Below, piece by piece: positions 40,083 to 47,739 of a DNA stretch of 64,000 nt. Position 1 is the stretch's first letter. Each line of letters starts with the position of its first letter. The position numbers and the translations under genes were made by a program. The notes below the pieces were generated by a model that saw nothing but the letters and a program-made list of their open reading frames with translations, did no database searches and was not told where the DNA came from. Source of the stretch: an uncultured Collinsella sp. (lineage in GTDB: Bacteria; Actinomycetota; Coriobacteriia; Coriobacteriales; Coriobacteriaceae); the NCBI GenBank assembly GCA_900757595.1, contig CAAEOL010000014.1, positions 36,007 to 100,006 of the forward strand. Direction: 5' to 3'.

Positions 40083-42983
40083 ATGACCCAGCCCCTGCCC
40101 TGGGAAAAGAATGCTGCGGTACCCGTGCCGCCCGCGCCGGAGCCCGTGCCGCTCGATACGTACACCGCCCCCGCCGCGCCGGAGCCCGAGCTCGTTCCGC
40201 TCGACATCTACGACGCCCCGGCTCCGGCGCCCAAGCCCACCAAGCCGCTCGTCGATATCGATAGCCTGAACCCCGCCCAGCGCGAGGCGGTCCTGTCCAC
40301 CGAGGGCCCGCTGCTGGTGCTCGCCGGCGCCGGCTCGGGCAAGACCCGCGTCTTGACCTTCCGCATCGCACATATGCTTGGCGACCTGGGCGTTAAGCCT
40401 TGGCAGGTTCTTGCCATCACGTTTACCAACAAGGCTGCGGCCGAGATGCGCGAGCGTCTGGCGGCGCTCATCCCCAGCGGCACCCGCGGCATGTGGGTGT
40501 GCACCTTCCATGCCATGTGCGTGCGCATGCTGCGCGAGGACGCCGACCTGCTGGGCTACACCGGTCAGTTCACCATCTACGACGACGATGACTCAAAGCG
40601 CATGGTGCGTGACATTATGCAGGCGCTCGGCATCGAGCAAAAGCAGTTCCCCATCAACATGATCCGCAGCAAGATCAGCTCGGCCAAAAACGCCATGATC
40701 GGGCCCGAGGACATGCTCAAGAGCGCCGATAGCCCCAACGACAAAAAGGCCGCGCAGGTCTACCTGGAGCTGGAGCGCCGCCTGCGCGCCGCCAACGCGA
40801 TGGACTTTGACGACCTGCTCGTGCGCACGCTCGAGCTGCTGCGCACCCGTCCCGAGGTGCTCGACAAGTACCAGGAGCGCTTCCGCTATATTAGCGTCGA
40901 CGAGTATCAGGACACCAACCACGTCCAGTACGAGATCGCCAACCTGCTGGCCGCCAAGTACCAAAACCTCATGGTCGTGGGCGACGACGACCAGTCCATT
41001 TATAGCTGGCGTGGCGCCGACATCACCAATATCCTGGACTTCGAGAAGGACTTTAAAGACTGCAAGACCGTCAAGCTGGAGCAGAACTACCGCTCCACGG
41101 GTCATATCCTGAGCGCCGCCAACGCCGTGGTGCGCCACAACTCGCAGCGCAAGGACAAGCGCCTGTTTACGGCCGAGGGCGACGGCGAGAAGATCCAGGC
41201 TTTCCAGGCGAGCGATGAGCGCGACGAGGGTCGCTGGATTGCCGGTGAGATCGAAAAGTTGCACTCCAAGGGTACGAGCTACGACGACATCGCCGTGTTC
41301 TATCGCACCAACGCCCAGTCGCGTATCCTCGAAGATATGTTCCTGCGCGCGGGCGTGCCCTACAAGATCGTCGGCGGCACGCGATTCTTCGACCGCGCCG
41401 AGATCCGCGACGTCATGGCCTACCTCAAGATGATCGTGAACCCGGCCGACGAGATGAGCGTCAAGCGTGTCATCAACACGCCACGTCGCGGCATCGGCTC
41501 CACCTCGATCCAAAAGATTGAGCAGCTGGCGCGCGACAACCGTTGCTCGTTCTTCCAAGCCTGCGAGATCGCGTGCGCCGAGACGGGCATGTTTAGCGCC
41601 AAGGTGCGCAATGGCCTGTCGAGCTTTGTGTCGCTGGTGCGCGAGGGCCGCCGCATGGACGGCGAGCTCAAGGACGTTGTCGAGATGATTGTTGACAAGA
41701 CGGGCCTGCTGCAGGCCTTCCGCGCCGAGGGCACCATGGAGTCCGAGAGCCGCGCTGAGAACATCCAGGAATTCCTGGGCGTCGCCGCCGAATTTGAGGA
41801 GACGCACGAGGATATCGAGGGTACGCTCGAGAGCTTGGAAGAGCTGCGCGCGGCTGGCGTTGCCGATGTGCCGGCCGGCGCTGAGCCCAAGCCCGTCGTG
41901 GTGAGCGCACCTGCGCCCGAGCCGGGACCGTCCGCACCTGTGTCCTCGTTTGAGGCGCTCGTTGGCGCGCGTGATGCCGCAGGTTCCAATCCGCTCGATA
42001 GCTTGGCCGCTCCGGCGCTCTCGCCGCAGGATGCCCTGGCCGCCGCCATCGCGGGCAACGCGTATGCCGCGCCGACGGAGATGCCGGCGGGTGCCGTGCA
42101 TGCCGACGAGATTGAGCGCACCTACGGTCCGCTCACCTGTAAGGCGCTGCCGGCACTCATGGAGTGGCTGGCCCTGCGCTCCGACTTGGATTCCCTGGCC
42201 GGCGAGACGCATGCCATCACCATGATGACCATCCACTCCGCCAAGGGCCTGGAGTTCCCGGCGGTGTTCGTGGCCGGTATGGAGGAGGGCATCTTCCCAC
42301 ACGTGCATGACTTTGGCGGCAGCGATGATCCGGGCAAGCTCGAGGAGGAGCGTCGCCTGGCCTACGTCGCCATCACGCGTGCCCGTAAGCGCCTGTTCCT
42401 GACCTATGCGGCCACGCGTCGCACCTACGGCTCGACCTCTGCCAACCCGCGCTCGCGCTTCCTCAACGAGATTCCGTTTGAGGATATCGAGTTTAGCGGC
42501 ATCGGTTCTGCCGGTTTTGAGGGCACGGGCTGGGAGAAGCGCGGCGACCGTCACGGCACCTTTGGATCGGGCATGGGCTCGGATATGTACGGCGGCAAGG
42601 TGTTTGGCTCGCATACGCGCTCGACGGGCGGTTCCGGTTCGCGCGGCGGGTCGAGCTTTGACGACTTCTTTGGCGGCAGCAGCTATGGGACCGAGCGCCA
42701 TCGTGGGGTTTCGCCTGACGCCGGCCGCGTTGCCTCGACCTTTGGCTCGGGCGCGCCGCGAACCAAAAAGCCGTCGTCCAGGGTGTCCCCGACGGTGGAG
42801 CGCAAGGTCGATCGCACCAGCGCGTCGCAGGACTTTGCCGCGGGCGATACCGTGAGTCACAAGACCTTTGGCACGGGTACCGTTATCAGCGTCGCGGGCG
42901 ACATGATCGAGGTACAGTTCGAAAAGACCGGCCAGACCAAAAAGCTCATGAAGGGCTTTGCGCCTATAGTGAAACTGACCTAG
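40083..42983 (+). CDS. pcrA: UvrD/PcrA-type superfamily 1 DNA helicase
   Basis: This 966-residue helicase unwinds DNA 3'-5' in repair and replication. Visible motifs are Q motif LNPAQREAV, Walker A LAGAGSGKTR near residues 80-89, ITFTNKAA, DEYQDTN near 275, DDDQSIYSWRGA near 302, QNYRS near 340, MTIHSAKGLEFPAVF near 715, and YVAITRARKRLFLTYA near 760. Two features are unusual: a ~55-residue Pro-rich N-terminal extension and a ~90-residue Ala/Pro-rich insertion (about 595-690). The C-terminus has a Gly/Ser-rich linker, then a DTVSHKTFGTGTVISV Tudor-like domain for RNA polymerase contact, as in PcrA. GATGAGGAG precedes ATG 40083. Confidence 0.95.
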   Translation: MTQPLPWEKNAAVPVPPAPEPVPLDTYTAPAAPEPELVPLDIYDAPAPAPKPTKPLVDIDSLNPAQREAVLSTEGPLLVLAGAGSGKTRVLTFRIAHMLGDLGVKPWQVLAITFTNKAAAEMRERLAALIPSGTRGMWVCTFHAMCVRMLREDADLLGYTGQFTIYDDDDSKRMVRDIMQALGIEQKQFPINMIRSKISSAKNAMIGPEDMLKSADSPNDKKAAQVYLELERRLRAANAMDFDDLLVRTLELLRTRPEVLDKYQERFRYISVDEYQDTNHVQYEIANLLAAKYQNLMVVGDDDQSIYSWRGADITNILDFEKDFKDCKTVKLEQNYRSTGHILSAANAVVRHNSQRKDKRLFTAEGDGEKIQAFQASDERDEGRWIAGEIEKLHSKGTSYDDIAVFYRTNAQSRILEDMFLRAGVPYKIVGGTRFFDRAEIRDVMAYLKMIVNPADEMSVKRVINTPRRGIGSTSIQKIEQLARDNRCSFFQACEIACAETGMFSAKVRNGLSSFVSLVREGRRMDGELKDVVEMIVDKTGLLQAFRAEGTMESESRAENIQEFLGVAAEFEETHEDIEGTLESLEELRAAGVADVPAGAEPKPVVVSAPAPEPGPSAPVSSFEALVGARDAAGSNPLDSLAAPALSPQDALAAAIAGNAYAAPTEMPAGAVHADEIERTYGPLTCKALPALMEWLALRSDLDSLAGETHAITMMTIHSAKGLEFPAVFVAGMEEGIFPHVHDFGGSDDPGKLEEERRLAYVAITRARKRLFLTYAATRRTYGSTSANPRSRFLNEIPFEDIEFSGIGSAGFEGTGWEKRGDRHGTFGSGMGSDMYGGKVFGSHTRSTGGSGSRGGSSFDDFFGGSSYGTERHRGVSPDAGRVASTFGSGAPRTKKPSSRVSPTVERKVDRTSASQDFAAGDTVSHKTFGTGTVISVAGDMIEVQFEKTGQTKKLMKGFAPIVKLT

Positions 42984-42985
42984 GC

Positions 42986-43083
42986 GGCTTTCCCAGGCAC
43001 GGCACCTCGGCCTTCAATCGTCGGGCATGACCTCAAGGTCTATGCCCTCCTCTTTCAGGCCGATCTGCCGCACCTGGAAAACC
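42986..43083. repeat. Long palindrome directly after pcrA
   Basis: CCAGGCACGGCACCTCGGCCT at 42993-43013 pairs, with a few mismatches, with AGGCCGA...GCACCTGG at 43057-43077. The apical hairpin is GGGCATGACC-tcaa-GGTCTATGCCC, nearly the same as in the element after uppP, followed by TCCTCTTTC. Confidence 0.8.
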
Positions 43084-43116
43084 CGTACATCCGGCTAGGC
43101 GGGCGCGCCGGGGGCT

Positions 43117-43196
43117 TTGGTCGCCTGCTCGGACAGTCCTGCTCGCACGGAGAGCACATTAAGTGCTCTCCGGCTCGTGCGGAACTCGCGACCGAT
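43117..43196. repeat. Second long palindrome between pcrA and manA
   Basis: GGTCGC near 43119 pairs with GCGACC near 43190. Inside, GCACGGAGAGCAC and GTGCTCTCCG with GTGC form a long apical stem around ATTAA. Confidence 0.65.
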
Positions 43197-43204
43197 GTTG
43201 CCCT

Positions 43205-43290
43205 ATACGCCCACCCAGGTCCTCAGGTGACGTTGCTTGCGAACGTCGCTCTGCTCGTTCGCTTTTTGGTCTGGAGAGCCGGGTGGGCTG
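43205..43290. repeat. Third long palindrome between pcrA and manA
   Basis: CGCCCACCCAGG near 43208 pairs with CCGGGTGGGC near 43280-43289. TGACGTT and AACGTCG form the apex. It completes a set of three structured elements in the 383-bp pcrA-manA gap. Confidence 0.55.
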
Positions 43291-43307
43291 AGAAATAGAT
43301 ACGAGTA

Positions 43308-43345
43308 GGGGCTCCCCCGTATTTGAGCGGGGGAGCCCCTTGTTT
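43308..43345 (+). terminator. Terminator between pcrA and manA
   Basis: GGGGCTCCCCCG at 43308-43319 pairs perfectly with CGGGGGAGCCCC at 43328-43339, followed by TTGTTTCGTTTT on the plus strand. It faces convergent genes; the T-rich side serves the pcrA direction. Confidence 0.8.
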
Positions 43346-43366
43346 CGTTTTGGTTGTTGTTGCGAC

Positions 43367-44299
43367 CTAGAGGTGGCTGATGATCAGTTCCATTTTGCCT
43401 TCTAGTTCGATCTGGTCCACGGTGCTCGGGGCCAGCAGGTGGCTGCCCTTGTGAACGGGCTCGCCGCACACGGTGCCCTCGCCGTCGATGACCGACAGGC
43501 ACATGAAGGGCCAGCGCTGCTCCAAGGTCTTGCTGCCGTTGACGCGCACGCGATCGACGGTGTAGCAGGAGTTAGACTCGAGCTCGGTCACGCCGTCGAT
43601 TTCGGGCGCGGTCACGGTGCCGTCGGTCGGTGCCTGAACATCAAAGTCGATGCAGTCGAGGCTCTGCTCAATATGCAGCGGGCGCAGCTTGCCGTCGGTG
43701 CCGGGGCGGTCGTAGTCGTACAGGCGATACGTCACGTCGCTCGACTGCTGCGTCTCCAAAATGAGCGTACCGGTTTTGATGGCGTGCACGGTGCCGGAGT
43801 CGATTTGGAAAAAGTCGCCCTTGTGAATCGGCAGCACGTTGAGCATCTCGTCCCAGCGGCCGTCCTCGATCATCTGCGCGGCCTCGGCGCGGTCGTGCGC
43901 GCGCTGGCCGACGATGATCGTGGCACCGGGCTCGCAATCAAGCACGTACCAGCACTCGGTCTTGCCCAGGCTTCCGTTCTCGTGCTCGGCGGCGTACTCG
44001 TCGTTGGGGTGAATCTGGATCGAAAGGTCGTCCTTGGCGTCCAGAATCTTGATGAGCAGCGGGAACTCCTTGCCCTCGCAATTGCCAAAGAGCTCGCGGT
44101 GCTCGGCCCACAGCCACGAAAGCGTGTGGCCTGTATACGGGCCCTCCGCAATCTGGCAGTCGCCGTTGGGATGGGCCGAGATGGCCCAGCACTCACCGAT
44201 GGGACCCTCGGGAATGTCGTAGCCAAACACGGTCTCCAGCTGGCGGCCGCCCCAGATCTTCTCGTGGAAGATTGGCGTGAGTTTAATCAAATCGGACAT
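43367..44299 (-). CDS. manA: Mannose-6-phosphate isomerase, class I
   Basis: This 310-residue enzyme interconverts mannose-6-phosphate and fructose-6-phosphate. The order is IFHEKIWGGRQLETVFG near residues 10-26, then GECWAISAHPNG near 35. Zinc ligands lie in LSIQIHPNDEYA near 90-101 and TECWYVLD near 112, and SGTVHAIKTGTLILE near 166-180 follows. It belongs to the short ManA branch. ATG 44299 has GGGAG at a proper distance; two upstream ATGs in frame do not. The GntR regulator gene lies upstream on the same strand, 72 bp away, so the pair may be co-transcribed. Confidence 0.93.
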   Translation of the reverse strand: MSDLIKLTPIFHEKIWGGRQLETVFGYDIPEGPIGECWAISAHPNGDCQIAEGPYTGHTLSWLWAEHRELFGNCEGKEFPLLIKILDAKDDLSIQIHPNDEYAAEHENGSLGKTECWYVLDCEPGATIIVGQRAHDRAEAAQMIEDGRWDEMLNVLPIHKGDFFQIDSGTVHAIKTGTLILETQQSSDVTYRLYDYDRPGTDGKLRPLHIEQSLDCIDFDVQAPTDGTVTAPEIDGVTELESNSCYTVDRVRVNGSKTLEQRWPFMCLSVIDGEGTVCGEPVHKGSHLLAPSTVDQIELEGKMELIISHL

Positions 44300-44371
44300 G
44301 TGCATACTCCCATAAGGTTGTGCGGGTGCCGCGTAGGACAGCTCAAAACGAGCACCCACCGGATTACAAAA

Positions 44372-45091
44372 CTAGGCCAGCGTTACGTTGTGCAGCTTAA
44401 AGCGGTCGCCTACGTTGTGCGAGACAGAATATTCAAACGCGGTGCCGCTATCCAAGAAGCCAATCTGGTTGAGTTCGAGCAGGGGAGAGCCGGGTTTGGT
44501 ATCCAGGCGCTCAGCCTCTTCTTCAGTTGCCGCGACAGCGCGAATGGTACGGTGGAAACTCGAGATCTTGAGTCCGCACTGCTCGCGGATGAAACTGTAG
44601 ATCGATGCGTACAGGTCTTTTTTCTTAAGACCCGGAATCAGCTCGAGTGGCATATAGGTGTACTCAATAACGATGGGCTGACCATCGACCTCGCGTACGC
44701 GCACGATGTGATAGGCAAAGTCGTCTTCGGCCATTCCCAGCTGGGTCGCAACCTCTGCCGGCGGATTGACGATCGAGAAATCGTAGACCACCGAGGTCAC
44801 TTTCTCTCCGCGATGCTCGTACGAAAAGCCTTGGGCACGGTCGTTCTTGCCTTGGAAAAACACCTGGCCGGGAAGCCCCGCCGTGTCCTTAACGTAGGTG
44901 CCCGACCCGCGCCGGCTGGTAATAAGGCCTTCCTCGGTGATCTGCTCAATTGCTCGTTTGACGGTGATTTTGGAAACGCTATAGAGCTCACAGAACTCAA
45001 CGACGGTGGGCAACTTATCGCCCGGCTTAAGGGCGCCGTCCTCGATGCTTCGACGGATATCCGCAGCTATCGCCGCGTATTTGGGAATCAT
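44372..45091 (-). CDS. GntR/HutC-family transcriptional regulator with UTRA domain
   Basis: This 239-residue regulator has an N-terminal winged helix (IAADIRRSIEDGALKPGDKLPTV near residues 8-30, SKITVKRAIEQITEEGLITSRRGSGTYV near 40-67). The UTRA effector domain is marked by REVDGQPIVIEYTYMPLELIPGL near 132-154. UTRA domains bind sugar phosphates or small acids. With manA downstream and a ROK sugar kinase divergently upstream, a role in amino-sugar or hexose use is a fair inference. AAGGGGG on the minus strand precedes ATG 45091. Confidence 0.92.
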   Translation of the reverse strand: MIPKYAAIAADIRRSIEDGALKPGDKLPTVVEFCELYSVSKITVKRAIEQITEEGLITSRRGSGTYVKDTAGLPGQVFFQGKNDRAQGFSYEHRGEKVTSVVYDFSIVNPPAEVATQLGMAEDDFAYHIVRVREVDGQPIVIEYTYMPLELIPGLKKKDLYASIYSFIREQCGLKISSFHRTIRAVAATEEEAERLDTKPGSPLLELNQIGFLDSGTAFEYSVSHNVGDRFKLHNVTLA

Positions 45092-45428
45092 GGAACCCCC
45101 TTTCCAGCTTGATTGAGTATAAAAGAAAGTATAGCCAACACCTAAGTATCCCTATTGCGTTTTAGAATAGTTCGAGAAAGAGAATATCTAAAACGCTTTT
45201 CTTATTAAATAAAAGCGCCTTAAAACGAAATACACTCGAATGGTGCCGTATTGAGCGGATGATCAGTCTGGGGACGGGGCCGAGTCGCGTTGCCGCCTAA
45301 CGAACTGATTGTCATCCCTGCGTTTCCCCAGATAAAACCTGCCAAAACAAACCTGTCCCTTTTTGGTGGGTTTTTGCCTTGGGAGCGGTACCATACTGGC
45401 AATGTTTAAACGAGAAAGGTGGGCTCCC
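45092..45428. other. Divergent regulatory region between the GntR and ROK genes
   Basis: This 337-bp region is AT-rich near 45120-45240 and has no gene. It carries a 10-bp inverted repeat annotated separately, and a hairpin CGCTTTT-ATTAAAT-AAAAGCG near 45193-45216. Such a region is the natural place for binding of the GntR regulator. Confidence 0.5.
45157..45196. promoter_or_regulatory. Candidate operator: 10-bp inverted repeat
   Basis: GCGTTTTAGA at 45157-45166 is repeated exactly, inverted, as TCTAAAACGC at 45187-45196, with centres 30 bp apart (about three helical turns). It lies 66-105 bp upstream of the GntR gene. A dimeric regulator could bind both half-sites. Confidence 0.5.
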
Positions 45429-46382
45429 GTGGAACCTAAGCAGTACTACATCGGCATTGACGTCGGCGGCACTTCGGTTAAGGAGGGCCTGTTCGACGAG
45501 GACGGCAACCTGCTTGCCAAGGCCAGCGTGCCCACGCCTCCCATCGTTGACGCTGCGGGCTTTGCCGCGGTGACCGAGGCCATTGACCAAGTGGTTGCCA
45601 AGGCGCAGATTCCGCGTGCCTTTGTGGCGGGCATTGGCCTGGCTGTTCCGTGCCCTATCCCGGCGTCGGGCGATGCCAAGGTCAAGGCCAACATTGCCAT
45701 TAACCTGCCCGAGCTTAAGATCGCCATCCAGGAGCACTGCCCCGACGCGGTCGTTAAGTACGAGAACGATGCCAACGCCGCTGCCATGGGCGAGGCCTGG
45801 CTCGGCTCTGCCAAGGGCGTGCAGAACGTCGTGATGGTCACCATCGGTACCGGCGTGGGCGGCGGCGTTATCGTTAACGGCGACGTGGTGTCGGGCGTTG
45901 TGGGTGCCGGCGGCGAGATTGGCCACATGTGCCTGAACCCGGCTGAGGAGCGCACCTGCGGCTGCGGCGGCCATGGCCACCTGGAGCAGTATTCCAGCGC
46001 TACCGGCGTGGTGAGCAACTATCTTGCCGAGTGCGAGAAGGCGGGCGTCGACCCCATCGAGCTCACCGGCCCCTCCGATTCCAAGGACGTGTTCCAGGCC
46101 TGTCGCGAGGGTGACAAGCTCGCGCTAGCCGCGGCCGATACCATGGCCGACTATCTCGGCCGCGCTCTGGCGCTTATCGCCAACGTGGTCGACCCCGAGA
46201 TGTTCCTGATCGGCGGCGGCGCATCCGCCTCGGCCGATGTCTACCTCGACAAGGTCCGCGAGCACTTTAAGCAGTACGCGCTTTCTGCCTCGCGCGAGAC
46301 GCCCATTAAGGTCGCCTCGCTCGGCAACGACGCCGGCATCATCGGTGCCGCCTACGTAGCCCTGCGCGCCGCCGGCAAATAG
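45429..46382 (+). CDS. ROK-family sugar kinase (glucokinase-like)
   Basis: This 317-residue kinase has the ATP-binding DVGGTSVKEGLFDEDGNL near residues 11-28 and NDANAAAMGE near 115. VTIGTGVGGGVIVNG follows near 138, and the ROK zinc motif is CGCGGHGHLEQYSS near 178. The EIGHMCLNP signature lies near 161. The pattern fits ROK glucokinases, which phosphorylate glucose with ATP. GTG 45429 with AAAGGTGGG at 45415-45423 is the best start; ATG 45402 upstream lacks a ribosome site. It is divergent from the GntR regulator and manA. Confidence 0.92.
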   Translation: MEPKQYYIGIDVGGTSVKEGLFDEDGNLLAKASVPTPPIVDAAGFAAVTEAIDQVVAKAQIPRAFVAGIGLAVPCPIPASGDAKVKANIAINLPELKIAIQEHCPDAVVKYENDANAAAMGEAWLGSAKGVQNVVMVTIGTGVGGGVIVNGDVVSGVVGAGGEIGHMCLNPAEERTCGCGGHGHLEQYSSATGVVSNYLAECEKAGVDPIELTGPSDSKDVFQACREGDKLALAAADTMADYLGRALALIANVVDPEMFLIGGGASASADVYLDKVREHFKQYALSASRETPIKVASLGNDAGIIGAAYVALRAAGK

Positions 46383-46384
46383 CT

Positions 46385-46423
46385 AGTGCAAGGAGGCCAG
46401 GTTACTTTGCACTAACATGGTGC
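46385..46423. repeat. GTGCA-type element, partial copy
   Basis: Starting 2 bp after the ROK stop, this tract matches the left half of the element at 39879: GTGCA, a few changes, CAGGTT, CTTTGCAC, AAC, TGGTGC. The right arm (AACCTGAC) is missing. Confidence 0.6.
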
Positions 46424-46548
46424 GAAAGGGATAGACTTTGCTCCAACGCCTGCTCCAAATTGTGCCGCGGCCCTTCCGTGCCCAAGGGTTCGCCGCCAGC
46501 GTGCTACCATAGCTACGTCCAAGTACACATATCAAGTGGAGGATATCC

Positions 46549-47472
46549 ATGGCAAACGTTCTTGTCTTTGGTCACCAGAACCCCGATAACGACGCCATTA
46601 TGAGCGCCGTCGTCCTGTCCCAGCTGCTCAACCAGGTTGAGTATGCCGGCAACACCTACGAGGCCTGCGCCCTTGGTCAGCTTCCGGCCGAGTCCGCCAA
46701 GCTGCTCGCCGACGCCGGTATCGCCGAGCCTCGCGTGATCGAGTCCGTCGAGGCCGGTCAGCTCGTCGTCCTCACCGACCACAACGAGTCCGCCCAGTCC
46801 GTCGCCGGCCTTAAGGACGCCACAGTCTTTGGTGTTGTCGACCATCACCGCATCGGCGACTTCGAGACCGCCGGCCCGCTGCACTACATCTGCCTGCCCT
46901 GGGGCTCCAGCTGCACCATCGTCACCAAGCTCGCCGGCGTGCTCGGCGTTGAGCTTTCCGACGTTCAGGCCAAGCTGCTGCTCTCGGCCATGATGACCGA
47001 CACGCTCATGCTCAAGAGCCCCACCACCACCGATGTCGACCGCGCCGTCGCCGCCAAGCTCGGCGAGCAGGTGGGCGTCGACCCGGTCAAGTTTGGCATG
47101 GAGGTCTTCCTCACCCGTCCGTCCGGCTCCTTCACCGCAGCCGAGATGGTTGGCAACGACATCAAGATGTTCGAGCCCGCCGGCAAGAAGCTGCTCATCG
47201 GCCAGTACGAGACCGTCGACAAGAGCCGAGCGCTCGGCATGATCGACGAGATTCGCGAGGCCATGCGCGCCTACGCCGCCGAGAAGGGTGCTGACGGCAT
47301 TGTCCTGTGCATCACCGACATCATGGAGGAGGGCTCGCAGGTCCTGCTCGAGGGCGAGACCGAGGCCGCTCAGAAGGGCCTGGGCATTGCCGACGAGCAC
47401 GACGGCGTCTGGATGCCGGGTGTCCTCTCCCGTAAGAAGCAGGTCGCTGCCCCCATCATGGCCGCCTGCTAG
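46549..47472 (+). CDS. ppaC: Manganese-dependent inorganic pyrophosphatase (family II)
   Basis: This 307-residue DHH-family enzyme hydrolyses pyrophosphate. It has GHQNPDNDAIMSA near residues 8-20, LTDHNE near 75, VDHHRIGDF near 97 and a C-terminal SRKKQVAAPI, the substrate-binding tail. All metal ligands (H, D, D, D, H, D) are visible. GTGGAGGATATCC precedes ATG 46549. A strong terminator follows; single-gene transcript. Confidence 0.96.
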   Translation: MANVLVFGHQNPDNDAIMSAVVLSQLLNQVEYAGNTYEACALGQLPAESAKLLADAGIAEPRVIESVEAGQLVVLTDHNESAQSVAGLKDATVFGVVDHHRIGDFETAGPLHYICLPWGSSCTIVTKLAGVLGVELSDVQAKLLLSAMMTDTLMLKSPTTTDVDRAVAAKLGEQVGVDPVKFGMEVFLTRPSGSFTAAEMVGNDIKMFEPAGKKLLIGQYETVDKSRALGMIDEIREAMRAYAAEKGADGIVLCITDIMEEGSQVLLEGETEAAQKGLGIADEHDGVWMPGVLSRKKQVAAPIMAAC

Positions 47473-47491
47473 GTTTAGTTGACCAAACGCC

Positions 47492-47533
47492 ACGACCGGA
47501 TCGCGGACGCCCCGCGCTCCGGTCGTTTTTTGT
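47492..47533 (+). terminator. Terminator of ppaC
   Basis: ACGACCGGA at 47492-47500 pairs with TCCGGTCGT at 47518-47526 with a GC-rich loop, followed by six T residues. Confidence 0.9.
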
Positions 47534-47739
47534 GCACGGCGCCGCATCGTCTCTTGGACAGGCGTGCCCGTGCCGTTGAGCAAATAATGTTCAACCTGTG
47601 GTTCCGCTTTTCGGCCGCGCCTGCGCGCTTGTCGTGCAGGGTAGGCTAGATGCAAGCGTAATACGTTAGAGCGCGGCGCCGCCACTTGGGCGGGCCGTGC
47701 TTTTTTAAGACGGGAGCCATCCCGTGAAAGGAGCCGCCC

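Noticed and set aside
40593..42860. 755-residue open frame opposite pcrA
   Set aside because: Antisense shadow of a gene whose helicase motifs are unmistakable.
43439..45112. 557-residue plus-strand frame across manA and the GntR gene
   Set aside because: It runs antisense through two well-supported genes and their spacer.
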